A stretch of 64,000 nt of DNA. It comes from Sanderia malayensis (lineage: Eukaryota; Cnidaria; Scyphozoa; Semaeostomeae; Pelagiidae). This document shows, in pieces, positions 47,101 through 58,930 of this stretch. The notes under the pieces are model-generated. The model saw only the letters and a program-made list of their open reading frames with translations, was not told where the DNA came from and ran no database searches. A program made the translations under genes and the position numbers. How positions within the stretch are numbered: position 1 is the stretch's first letter; each line of letters begins with the position of its first letter. The DNA lies in the NCBI GenBank assembly GCA_013076295.1, contig RQOL01000532.1, forward strand, positions 1,302,001 through 1,366,000, read 5' to 3'.

Positions 47101-49966
47101 GAGCAGGAAAGTAATCAGAAAAAGACAGCAAAATACTCACCTCGTTGCAGCTTTTTGTGAGGAAGGCACATTGGTCGGTGAAGTTCCTGATGTTTTGCAT
47201 TTCTTCATCAATATCCTAGAAAGAAAAACAAAACACAGGCCATTACAAGGAGAAATACATGCCAAGAAAGAGTAAACTCAACATTTAGGACAAATATCTT
47301 TACTTACAATTTGATGGACAAAGGATGTTGACTATGTTCTCGGTGACATAATTCTATTTGCAGTTAAAGCCCTAAAGATCAAGGTTCAGCTATCTGCTTG
47401 CAAACAGTGTAAAATTGAACAATAAACTCACTTTGTGATAATGAAACCGCTTGTCATCCAAAGCTCCTTTCAATGACGTCAGGATTCCCTTCTTCGCATT
47501 GGCTCGTACTGGTGGCTTGAAATATATAAGGAATTTAACAACCCTCATAACAGTCATAATCATAATCATAACCCTCTGATGATTGCGTTGTAAAGTAATG
47601 GTAAAAGCATGTCATCTTTGTTCAAATTCCTATTCTGCTATACATAAGATATTGAGCAATATTGAACACTTTTAATGCAAAACTGACACAGTGTATAACT
47701 GGTCCAAGGGTTTTAATGTATTCTTTACTAGCAAGACTAGCTCTGTTAAAAAGTATTTGATAAAGTTTGATAATAAAGGTTTGATAGCGGTAGAGTAATG
47801 TCGTAAAAAAGATGGGCTGGGAGGTTTTAAAAAAGAGGTGATGAAGAAATGAAAGCTGAGATTCAGGCTCACCTTGTCTTCAGTCAAAAATGCTTTCAAT
47901 GTTTCGTCTCCATTTAGCATTTTTTCCGATATCACAAGATCTAAATACCTGTTGAGATAAATCAACAAGCTCAAACTCTCTGCAATAAATACCAATGATG
48001 CATTATAATAACAATTCTATTTATGCCAATTATGGATGAACAAATGTGATCAGAAACAAACCACATTTCTTCCCTTAACCATTGATGACTGTTAGCTTAC
48101 TTGAATACTGTGAAAGCCCAATTAAGCCCCCCTCTGAAACCCCAAAAATGAAATGAAGCCCTAGGGCTTAATAGAGCTGTTACTGTACATGTAAACTCCT
48201 GCTTACTTCTGCAAGGCTTTGCATTCTTTGGTGAAATCATCCCCAATCATTGTCTTTGACTCTTTACCTATCATCATAGGATAATCGAAAGACTATTTTT
48301 GATGAAAAATAACTGTTCAAGTTTAAAAGCAGTGGAACCTAGTTAATACGACTACGATTTGGCCACAAAAAATTGGCCATCTTCGCAAGAGGCCGTATTA
48401 GCAGAGTTTTTTCGAGAGTATGCATGTGTGGGCATCCTTCTGAGCCCCTAAAAGAGGCCAACAGCTTTAATGTAGGCTTAGCACACAATTGAAATCAAAT
48501 TGGCTAGGGTTACATCTTCAAAATTAAATATTATACCCAGCAAGTTTCTTTCTCAAATACTAAATTGGGGGTAAACATAAGCTCATAATCCACCACCCCA
48601 ATCCCGACCCAAACAGCTCATTCACCAATCTGTCTGCCTGTGCTGTAGGTATGGAGAAGGATTTTGACCTATCTGGACTTCAGGCAGTCTATACCGGAGA
48701 CATCCTTATTAGACTTGATACTTGCTGCCAACAGAGTTGTTGAGACAGAAAAAAGACATAACAAGATAACCTAAGAACAATCAGTTCCATATGGTCCACT
48801 TTTGAGAGACAGAACTATGGAAATATGAAGATGTGGAACGAGAATAATGCTGTCACTTACCAAGCTGCTGTTTTGTTTTTGACTCTGCACCTGATGGCGT
48901 TATGACAGGCTTGGCAGGAAGAACTGGCACCTTGCAAAGAAAGAGAATTCACAGAGTCGCAATGTACAAAAAAGTGCAATCTTCCATTCATTATTCATTT
49001 CAAAATGCAAACAAACAGGTGAAATCATATAATAAAAGTAACAAGGAAGCATACCACTGTTGATGAAATGTCATTATGTGCAAACAAACAGTGACTGAGG
49101 AAAGCAAAGTCTTCATACTGTCGTAGAACTACAACTCCGTTTTCTGATGAAGAAGTTTCCTTCTAAACAGGAAAAGAAAATTAACTGGAAATTTCTTTCT
49201 CACCTCTACAAAGACCTCAGATAGTGAAATAACTTTTAAGATAATATATGTACTGTAAATCCTTGAAAAAGCCCCCAGGACTTATTTGCAATAGATAATT
49301 TTTAGATGGGGTTTTATTAAAAGGTTTACAGTATTGTAATGCTTTGCTTTGCAAAATTACACAAACCGTTTTTGTTTGAATGGTAAATGTCAGAACTTCT
49401 CCGTCCTTAGATGAATCAAGAACTAATGCCTTATATGGTAAATTTTCAGCATCAACTTGTTTATCATCATCTTGTTCCTGCACATTAAAACACATAAGGA
49501 TCAAGCCAACACTATTAAGACAGGAAATCAGGTGAAGATAAGTAAACAAATCAGGTCTGGATAACAAATGAATACTGATAAACAATAATTGAGGCAATAG
49601 AAATTAAGGTGAATACAATTTCAGTTTATAGGAATAAAATAATAAGATTAGGATAGGGATAAAAGAATTTCAATTTATGGAAACAAGTGCTTGATTTACC
49701 AAATTCGATTATAAGAATTAAGACGCAATTAGGTCAAGGAATAAAACAAACTTTTCCATATTTCTAAAGATGATCTGGACTAGCAACAGGGGTTCAAGTA
49801 TATTTTTCAAGTTTTATTGCTGGACGGCTTACAAAGGAGGAGAACGTTTGAAATTTCACAAACACAAACATTTAGTGGCGAAAGTAGCTCACCAGAAAGC
49901 ATGGACAATAGGAGGAACATATAATCTAGGCTATTCACCAGATCTGCTCAAAGTTTTACTTACCAT
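44147..49966 (-). CDS. Sorting nexin of the SNX5/6/32 group
   Basis: About 15 small exons join in consistent phase to a protein of about 375 residues (human SNX5 has 404). SNX5/6 pair with SNX1/2 in the endosomal ESCPE-1/retromer-linked coat that tubulates membranes and returns cargo. Seen: PX-domain strands (VLTFTIQTKT, VVVLRQYEDFAFLSHCL, VPVLPAKPVI), then the C-terminal BAR coiled coil (KKGILTSLKGALDDKRFHYH, NVTAAIRTLSA, YLESAKEMLFRRTCKLIEFE, ASKALDKAKP, RQYEELTEISRCE), ending at TGA 44149-44147. FENASKALDKAK and RRT-KLI-FEN are hallmarks of SNX5/6. The start ATG (49966-49964) is the last codon of its exon, directly followed by GTAAGT; exon 2 continues with EQDDDKQ. The insert between PX proline loop and the next helix looks shorter than in vertebrate SNX5, which may affect cargo binding. 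Confidence 0.85.
44339..44492. mobile_element. TAATTCGAAC-type MITE fragment
   Basis: Starts ACAGTTAACTCTGTCTAATTCGAAC and contains TATAGAGGTTTGTTTTACAAG and GAGCTCGAATTAC, like the element at 32853-33496. In the last SNX intron. Confidence 0.55.
45147..45297. repeat. Dispersed repeat with hammerhead-like core (copy 1)
   Basis: About 150 bp nearly identical to 55512-55670. On the - strand it reads CTCCGATGAGTGTCAGACGAAAAGC, close to the CTGATGAG ... GAAA core of hammerhead ribozymes known from Penelope-like retroelements. In an SNX intron. Confidence 0.6.
48330..48425. mobile_element. Pogo/Tigger-like MITE end
   Basis: CAGTGGAACCTAGTTAATACGACTACG followed by AGAGGCCGTATTAG resembles the terminal part of pogo/Tigger-derived MITEs. 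Only one end is clear. In an SNX intron. Confidence 0.4.
49250..49335. mobile_element. Short degenerate TACCGTAAATCC-family fragment
   Basis: TACTGTAAATCCTTGAAAAAG and TTAAAAGGTTTACAGTA are the eroded ends, with GCCCCCAGGACTTATTTG between. In an SNX intron. Confidence 0.55.
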
Positions 49967-50205
49967 TTTAATTATACTAAGAGTGGAATTCAAAGCGGGG
50001 CAACCAGAATTAAATGAAAATCGTTGAAGACTTTAGCAGCCAGCTCAGCTGCACACCTTTGGCTTGATGATATTTGAGAAGCACAAGGAAAAGCAAAGCA
50101 CAGTTCCGTCTTTTTGTTCCGCTTGATTTTTGCAGCCTCGATTTCAATTCATTCAGCACTAAAATATGGAACAATATTCCCAGCAAAAGTGGACCTCAAA
50201 ACAAT

Positions 50206-50479
50206 TACCGTAAATCCTCGAATAAAGCCCCACCTTCGAAAAAGCCCTCCCCTCGAATAAGCCCCCATCCTGATAATCATTTGCAAGGATATTGAGCCCA
50301 AGTATCGAGACATTGAAGTTGTTTAGTGAATGTATTGCAAATAGCAGCAAATTTAAACCAACAATTTCATTGATTGGCTGCATAGTATAGCATTTATTTT
50401 GCTTAATATTGGACAATAATCGGGCTAAATTTAGTTTTTGCAAATAAGCCCCCGGGGGCTTATTCGAGGATTTACGGTA
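50206..50479. mobile_element. MITE, TACCGTAAATCC family, short form
   Basis: Inverted relative to the copy at 3823-4095, with the same interior (TATCGAGACATTGAAGTTG, TTGATTGGCTGCAT). TA at both ends. Lies in the gap between the SNX and TBC1D30 genes. Confidence 0.85.
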
Positions 50480-50917
50480 AACTACTGGACTTCTCAGCTC
50501 TTCTGATTCTATCTTCCGGGGGGGGGGAGAGGTGGTTGCCAAAGGCTAAATTGTACCAAACAGTGATTATTAAAGCTTTTCTAAGCAAAGTAATATCCTT
50601 TCTATCACCATCCAGTCAGCCAAAATCAAAGGTTTTCAAAAGCTTCACATGATACATGATACCTTGAAAACGCGTTTGCCATTTCTCTGGTCGCCCACAT
50701 CATATCAAACAAATAAAAAATAGGTCTATTATTACCACAATAAATAAAAGAAAACACATCAATTCTGGCAAAGTTCTTCATACCATAAAAAAGAATAAAT
50801 CAATACCTTAAATAAGAATAAATCTATACCTTAAATTAATAATTCTCTGCTACTCGTCCACTGAGTGGACCATAAAATTTAACTCTAATCCCAAACACAA
50901 GAAAACATCAGCAGGTT

Positions 50918-53900
50918 TTACTCGGGCTTGTGTAACTCTGAATTTCGAATCAATTTACTTTTCATCATAAGACGACCGCGTTGGGGAAATGGCTGGAAAT
51001 TCACAGGATACATGGCATTTTTATCGATTTTAAAACACGAGGATTGTAAGTAATCATCATATTCAATTTTCTTCGAGTCTTTTTCCCTCGATGCAGACTT
51101 TTGCTTGCTTTTTATCGCCGTAGTGGATTTACTATGATTTGACGCCGAATTCTTCCCAGTTTTATATTCCACATTTTTCACATCACCATCCGGGTACAAA
51201 TGGCAATTTTTAATATTTTTATCCCTCTTGTTGGTCGATTCTTGTTTTTGCAGGACAATATTCAGCGCTAAAGTCTTCTCCGGGCTTTCCTTGACGCCCG
51301 TTGACAATGGATAACGATTCCAGGCCGACTCCTTTTTATTATCTCTTTGTTTCCCCCCTGTCGCGTCCACGTTTGGTAACTCAATGAACAGGTGATTGAT
51401 GGCGCGAGACTGGTACGTACCGGGGGTCCGCTTCGATTTCTGATTCGCAAAACTGTTGAAAACCAGCATGTGTCTCTTTTGCAGATGACGCATGCGCATG
51501 TATTGTTTCTGAAGTTGGGTGAGATCGAGTTTCTCTTTCTCTCTCAGACGCTCGGCTTCGACGCGTTGCTTCGTGAAGGCAGTGTGGCATTCTGGGTCGG
51601 TTGCCACGGCACCCGGTGTCGCTGCGGCAATGTCCGTTTTCGAAGGCGTTGCTTCAACGATGCTGGGCTGGCTGGCTTCAGCGGATGTCGTTGGAATGAA
51701 GCTGAAACAACCCGTGAATGTTGCATCGACTTCGCTATCGATGCCTTCGTCGTCACTGGCAGCATCTGTTACAACTGGGGAAATACATAGCTTTCTTAGT
51801 CAGGAGGAAATTCAGTAAAACCCTGATAACTTGAACCTCCGAGTGAACAATGAAAACAGTTCGAACTATCCGAGGTTCGAGTTATCGAGGGTTAGAAAGT
51901 ACCAGCGAAGCTTGCAAGGATAAAGTTAAGGAAGTTTTGAGTTATCGCATATTGTGTCAACAAAAGAACAATTGAACAAAAGCCGTGTAACAGATGGTAC
52001 CAACAAAGAAACATTATTGAAGAGGGGCGAAAAGGAGGCATAGGGACTTCTAAGAAAATAAATCTTAGAATAGACATTTTATAAAAGACAACTTAAAATA
52101 GATACCGTAAATCCTCGAATAAGGCCCGGGGGCTTATTTGCAAAAAACGAAAGTTTAGCCTGATTATTGTTTAATATTAAGCAAAATAAAAGCTATACGG
52201 TGCAGCCAATCAATAAAGTTATTGGTTTAAACTTGCTGTTATTTGCAATATATTCACTAAACAACTTCAATGTCTCGATACTTGGGCTCAATATCCTTGC
52301 AAATGATTATCAGGATGGGGGCTAATTCGAAGGTGGGGGCTTATTCGAGGATTTAGGGTACCTTGGCAGTGGTATATTCGCATGAGGCACTATGCCACAC
52401 TTATTAAAACAAAAGCACAATGTTTACAATCACCTTGAGGTCCAATGTTTTTCTCTTCTGAGCCACTTCTATCGAATGTAGAAAACGGATGAATGTCATA
52501 GGTGTATTTCTCACGGAGCTCTGCGACTTTTTTATAAGGAAAAGGCGCAATTGAGAAAACGGTCTGAAAATTTAACAAACGGTGATTAACATAACGATGA
52601 CTTAAATTTAGATGTGTCGAAGCAACATCGAGATTCAACTGCGCAAGGCAATACTTGGATTTTGCAGTTCGGCTTTGCAATAATAAAGCACGAGAGGGGA
52701 TAAACATTTATAGAACATGAGACGAAGTTTCCTAAACGAACCTGCATCAACTTCTGTGCGTCGATAAATTCCTCTTTCATCATATTTTGAAGTAGTGAAC
52801 CCATTTTCAAATAGAAATCTGCCGCTGTCTTCGTGTGATCTAAATAGCTGAAAAAATCAAACTGGATTATCATAAAATGTAACCGTATAAAAATATAGCG
52901 AGATATCCTTATCGGCAAAGAGAGTATTCTATACCAAGGTAGTTTTTCGCCATTTAAAGGCCCAAATTGATTATGATGAGAATACTACACAAAGAACACA
53001 GACTAAGTTGCTACTTAGAGCTTCACCAGACAACTAAACTTGGAACATATAAATTTCAAACACAATCAAATGGAGCTTTTAATCGGCGAACAACTTCATG
53101 GGGCCCATTATCAATAGTCGCCATTCGCAACACATCGATAAAATAAACGCCCGTGGCGCGTATTAATATATCGGGTTTGGGCGATGCCTTAAAAAGGAGT
53201 GGCGTTAGAGATGGCATTTAAAAAAATATGAGTCTGCTAAAAGCATTATACGGTAGACACAGAGAGACATACTCAGCCAATTTGGCCCAGATGGCCAGCG
53301 CAACTCTGAGTAGCACTTCGGAGCCCTCGAGCAGTACTGCATCCCAAACACGTAGAACAGTCTCACGTGGCAGACACGTGGCGAATAGAGTGAGAAACCA
53401 TTGCATTGTGAAGACGTTGACGAGAGGAGGTTCATAGCTGTTGCTACCCGACTGTCGTTGAGTGTCGATTGAAGCCTTTTGAAGATCATCCAGATGCCTG
53501 GCCAGATGGGGTAGTTTGAGAGACATGAGTTCTCGTAGCACGGCCATGTCAGCGGAGAGAGCACGAAGGTTGTTGGCGAAGTAGTTTCTCGGTAGGATGT
53601 AGTCGACGAGGTATATCATCACCTGCGGAGGAGCGAAAAGAAGCAAATATACTATTAAATATCAACATTGGCAGCAAAGATAGTAATGTATTTCTGAAAG
53701 TGATCCATAAACATGCAGAAATATAAAGTTACAAGTTACAACTAGAATTGCTTTGACTTGAAAGAAACACTGATTTTTACCCCTCACATATTTTAAAGCC
53801 TTGAATAACTTAGGGATGTATGCTATAGTTATTTGTTATTTTGAGATTTTCGGAAGGTTTGGGAAACGTTGTCGTACGATCTCTTTGAAGAACAAAAAAT

Positions 53901-56900
53901 TAGTTCGTAGTAGCGGTAAATAAAAAAAGAAGCGTAAGCTAAAAGCCAAGAGACAAGGATAGTACGACAGGGATAGTAATATCATGAAGAGAATGCATTG
54001 AAACTCAATTGCTTTATCAATAATTAAAGAATAGTATTTTAAACATTGTTTGCAAGTTACGGAAACATGTTGGAAAATTTATCATCATCAAAAAAAATTT
54101 GTTGCTATATTGTACCGCAGTTTAGGAATCAATAGCTGCCTGTATTTAAGCGTCCTTGAAGAACATATAAAGTAAAGATAAAGATGAAGCAGCAAGACAA
54201 TGCTTACCTTGAGTGAGTCCTCTTCGCTGCCTTCCATTACCTGCAGGATGAGTGCTGCTATGACGTTGAATCCTTGGCAATATCCAACAGACTTATTCCA
54301 TCTAGCATATGCAAGCAAGACTCGCTTTAAACTGGCCTTTTCTTCGTCCGTATCTCGCTCGAAGAACCAACTGCAGCCTGTGCGATGAAGATCCTGAAAA
54401 ATTCGATAATTATACAATATAAAACGTTGCCTATCAGTCAGTACAACTACAGTAACTAACTTAGTACACTACAGTAACAAATTTAGTACACTACAATAAC
54501 TAATTTAGTACACTTCAATAACTAATTTAGTACACTTCAATAACTAATTTAGTACACTACATTAACTAATTTAGTGCAACTATAGTAACTAATTTAGCAC
54601 ACTATACATTAACTAATTCAGCATACTACAGTAACTAAGTTAGTACACTACAGTGACTAATTTAGTACACTACAGTAACTAATTTAATACTAATTTAAGA
54701 TGCTGACATGATGAGAAAATCCAAAGTCAGAATCAAAGATTAGACAGCTGATGTCAAAGTGATTCAACTCTCTTCCCAGAAACAAAGGAAATTCACATTA
54801 TTCTCTTCAGTGCCAAAAATGTCAATGATATAACGACCAGTGAAGGAAACAAATAATAATTAAAAGTTTCCGGTGGAACAGAACGAGTTTATATATGGTT
54901 GATCCATAGCTTTATCGCCATTCTATAAAAAGGAGTTTATACAAGAGAGGTGAGAAAAGATGGAAGTTTTTCTACCTTAACAATTTGAGTATCCAGTTCG
55001 TCATCGTCAGGATTTCGTCTGTCATTGAAACAAATATGTTTTCGTTTATTCCAGTTTTCATCCTTCAAGCAATATTCGGCAAGAGATAACCATGTCTGAA
55101 AGAAAAGGCAGAGACTAAACTTGAAGTTTTGCTTCATATTTGGAGCTTATTTTTCTTTGCTGATGGTGACTCAAGCACGAGTCAAAACGCTTTTAACATT
55201 TTGTAAAGTTTATATATTTTATTACATCATGGATTTAAACATCGCTTAAACTTAACATTGGTATTACAACCATTGTTGGCTTTACAACCATTGCCTGGAT
55301 TCAACTATAAACGAATTGTTGTTTTCATAACTTTGTTAATAACCTATTTGTCTCATTTAACTTGGAAGCAGAAAATGTCTCCTGTTTCATTGTCGTCCTC
55401 GTTCTGTGATCATGGAGTTAAACTTTGCTTCAACGTAACATTGATAACTAAAATTGCATATAATTTAATAGTGATAAATTGTTTTATCAAGAGAATCATG
55501 GCAGAACAGTCTTTGATCGGTACAAAACTTCAAAATTGCTTTGAAAATCGGAAACATAGCGAAACATAATAAATACTAAAGCTTTTCGTCTGACACTCAT
55601 CAGAGTAGTACGTCAGAAAGAGAACGAAAATGAAAACCTAACGAACAATTATACCCAGAAGAGGTATAATTGTTCGTAAGTATTTATTATGTTTCGCTAT
55701 GTTTCCGATTTTCAAAGCAATTCAGAATCATTGGCATTTGAGGAAATTGCGCAAAACGAAAGAAAAAACGAACTGAAAAAAAATGAAATAATGAACCAAC
55801 TCTTTTTCTCCACTCTGACAATATTCCAGAAGGCAATCTTGCAATAGATTTGAAAGCATCATGCCACTAAAAGGAAACAAAGAATTAACTATGTAGCATC
55901 AAAAACATATGACACAAATTAAAACTGATGCAGTGTGATCACGGCACAGACATTGCTTGCAACCATGGGCAACAAACAAAATATGAATTTAAAAAGATAC
56001 AAAGAATTACATTAAGAGGCTTCCAGCCATAATAAAGGGCTTCAAGGTTTAAGTTTGAGGAGATTTGAGAGAAGGCAGATTTGAAGCACAAGAAGCTATA
56101 AAGCAAAAACTACAAAACATCAACTCCTTGAACTATGCATTGACTCATCAAGCTCAAGGAATAGACTCAAGAAGCTATTGTTCCATTCACTCATGAAACT
56201 ACAAGTAGTGACCTGGGAAGCTCTGAGGGGTAGACTAAAGGTGTTGCTTGGGGTGATACAATGTTCAGGGTTATACAATGTTTGGAAATGAAGAGCTATG
56301 ATGCATAGACTGAAAATGTTGAAAAGTATAAACTGATCAAACTATAAAGCATGAAATTGAGAATTGCTGCATGAGTTGTTGCAAAATGTATTGAGCAGAA
56401 CCACTTTCTATTATGCATCAAGATATGTTATCTGATTATGTAGTATTTACAAATAAACTATATCACAAAACGGCAAAATTTCATACCTGTCTGAAACCCT
56501 TTTTGCCAGGGCTTGGTATGAATGAGAATCTGATCCTTGTATCAACCCCTGGGAAGAAATAAAAAAAGATGTTAAGAAACGTAGAAACGTTTTACACATG
56601 TTAAAGAAACATATAGCCAATTGATGAAAATTCCAGCAATGTAAGATACTCGATCAAACCTGGTATGAACTTATAAATCGGCAATTACTGATAGCTGACT
56701 TAAACTTACGTCTTTTCAATGAAACTGCTTGGAGGATTGCAGTTAATATATCAAAATTCTGCTGCAACCTATTAGCATTTCTGTCTCGCTGTTTCAAAAG
56801 TTTTACCAGCTTTGAAGACATCATATTTGAACTTCTTTTCAAATTCTTTAGGAACCTCTCCAGGTCGCTGACATCTTGAAAAAATAAAACACATACACAA

Positions 56901-57923
56901 TCAATAGCACAAGAAGAAAACTAAAGTTCAATAGTGGCAGGCTTAACTCAAAAACTTGTTACAAACGGGGGGGGGGCTTATTGGAAAGGGGCTTAATAAA
57001 GAAAGAGGGTTGTCGTGCACAAGTTAAAGCCGATTGACTCATTTCTAATAAGGAAAATTTAAAGTTTCTTAATTATTCTTGAGCCTAGCATTAAAGCTTC
57101 TGAGTTCCAGCTTCTTATAAACCAGGTTCTTCTCAAAGAAACGTGTACACAACACATTGTCTGACCTGGTGCAGTACTAATCTATACTTCGGTTCTTTTC
57201 AAGGCTTCTCATAACTAAGATTTCATTGAAATGGTAATTTTTAAAAGCTGATTACGATGTTAGCTGATTTTCAAAGAGGTCACCTTTTGTTTCTAAGAAA
57301 GCTCTGTCGAATATTTCACTGTTGTCGTCGTTCTCCATACAGGAAGCAACATACATGCTGCTACTTGTGGTTGAACATTCAGTGATGTTATCACTGTCAA
57401 TTGACTTGCCAAATTCACGAGTTGTGTAGCGTTCGTAAATTTCAAACAGCAATCCATCCACGGCAGACCTTTTTCTATTCTGGTTATCATTTTCCAGATC
57501 ACTTGTGCTTGTACTGGAGTTACTCGAACACATGTGACCAAGTTTTGGATGACCATAATATTTCCTGGACAATACTTCCTTCTTTTCGGTGGGAACATCT
57601 TCGTTGTCTCCATTTTCCTTTCCACTCCCGTCTCTTTCATCGTTATCTGAATCGAAAACTGGCAAGTCGACATCTTGTATATGCTTTTGTTTTCTTAACA
57701 TGTTATGACAACTTGAAGACGATAGTGGACTGCCAAGATCTATCAGTACTTGGTTTTGGTTAGGCCTTTGTTGCTGCGAAAGTTCTTGAAAGCTATCTGA
57801 TGAATCAAAGCTTCTTTGGGCTGAAGACTCATCGTCGGCATCATTATCATGCTCAAAAAGTTCATTTATATCTATCTGTTTGTTACTTCTTGCCATCATG
57901 ATACGTTTTTCTCCAAACTTCAT
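50918..57923 (-). CDS. TBC1D30: TBC1D30-like Rab GTPase-activating protein
   Basis: Ten exons (57923-57284, 56874-56710, 56548-56487, 55866-55801, 55095-54976, 54393-54208, 53622-53273, 52847-52742, 52563-52434, 51774-50918) sum to 893 residues in frame. The TBC domain spans about residues 290-610. It has both catalytic fingers: the Arg finger in IVKDLHRTGC and the Gln finger in VGYCQGFNV. Around it lie ARLPSGILSEWRKR, NVFTMQWFLTLFATCLPRET and WDAVLLEGSEVLLRVALAIWAKL. VFSIAPFPYKKVAELREKYTY after the domain is a TBC1D30 hallmark. The N-terminal ~210 residues are Ser/Asp-rich and disordered; DGLLFEIYERY in it is the family's only conserved upstream block. The C-terminal ~285 residues are basic and mostly disordered, with a helical RVEAERLREKEKLDLTQLQK segment. 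The human protein is linked to Rab8 and cilia. The enzyme should be active. Confidence 0.93.
52103..52360. mobile_element. MITE, TACCGTAAATCC family, short form
   Basis: Third short-form copy, same orientation as 3823-4095, in the last TBC1D30 intron. Its right end has a changed base (ATTTAGGGTA). Confidence 0.85.
54441..54690. repeat. Minisatellite of 22-23-bp units, about 11 copies
   Basis: The unit TAACTAATTTAGTACACTAC repeats with small changes (TACACTTCAA, TGCAACTATAG) in a TBC1D30 intron, just upstream of the exon holding the Gln finger. Confidence 0.9.
55512..55735. repeat. Dispersed repeat with hammerhead-like core (copy 2)
   Basis: 55512-55670 matches 45147-45297. It then turns back on itself: GTATAATTGTTCGTAAGTATTTATTATG ... 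TTTCCGATTTTCAAAGCAATT at 55661-55725 is an inverted copy of its own left part. The - strand reads CTCTGATGAGTGTCAGACGAAAAGC. In a TBC1D30 intron. Confidence 0.65.
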
Positions 57924-58666
57924 AAATACCCGATTGCTCTTTATTTATATCGACGTGTCGTGCAGCAATTGAATTCAAAAAGACGATAACAAAACAAAAA
58001 AAGACTTTTTTAAAGCACCGTGCAGCAGACTACTGACGTATCAAAACAAAAAGCACGCTTTCTTCGTATCAACAATCACAAATGATCGCATCATCTGGCT
58101 GGTGAAGTTTTCATCCTATAAGCAGCTGCACAAATGGTTTTCACAACCACACAAAGATGGTAAATAATTCAATAGAAATAAACTACAAACAAATGTGCAA
58201 CTAAAAACTTTCTTTTGTTTGTCTGGAGAAGCCTCTTAGGAAATGTTAACGACCCTTGATCACCAAGCGAAGCACAGACGAGAAGAATCAATCAACCAAG
58301 AGGCTCACAGTACAATCTTTAGTCTATTAACCAGATCTTGAGACCCTGAACGCTGGAACAAGACCATTGGATCGGACAATTGGACCGGACCATAGAGAGC
58401 CCCCATTTTAAGAGGTACTTGAATTTAAGTAAAAGAATTTCTTTCAGAATCGCCTTTGCTGGCAATCGGAGATACTATATGATGTTTGGTGGGTCATAAA
58501 TAGAACTAGCTTACTTGTAGTACCTGACTGTGGGCAGCATGGGAAGTAAAGTAGCCCAATGGCAATGCCCAATAGTCAGTGCTGCGCGGGAGCGTACATG
58601 ACCTAATGGTGTTATGGATGGTTGAACCATACGTCGTGGAAGGTGCCTAGATGATGATAAGAGGTT

Positions 58667-58930
58667 ATTGACTGGATAGCCCGGATAGCCTAATAGTAGG
58701 GCGTCGGCATGGCAGGCCTAAGGTCGTGGGCTCGAACCCCAACCAGTCACCATGCCTCGTCAATATGTTGCGGTGGCAGCTTAGCATGTTGGACGCGCTG
58801 GTGTGAGAGACCAGCCTTTGGGCAAACAAAACCTTTAGAGACCTCATCTAGTATGTATTCGCAAGAGCTCATGATAGTGCAACATCCAAGAGTGTGTTGC
58901 TAAGTAGCTAAGGGCGGGAATTCAGCGCTC
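58667..58930 (+). mobile_element. tRNA-derived SINE, second family
   Basis: The head pairs GACTGG with CCAGTC across an 80-nt tRNA-like fold, with an A-box-like TAGCCTAATAGTAGGGCG and a clear B box GGGCTCGAACCCC. The body (GCAGCTTAGCATGTTGGACG ... GAATTCAGCGCTCCGAAG) is unlike the SINE at 38650. The A box is weak for a working tRNA. Confidence 0.7.

Noticed and set aside
58667..58750. Second tRNA gene
   Set aside because: The acceptor arms pair, but the D arm is poor, no clean anticodon loop or terminator follows, and a SINE body is attached.
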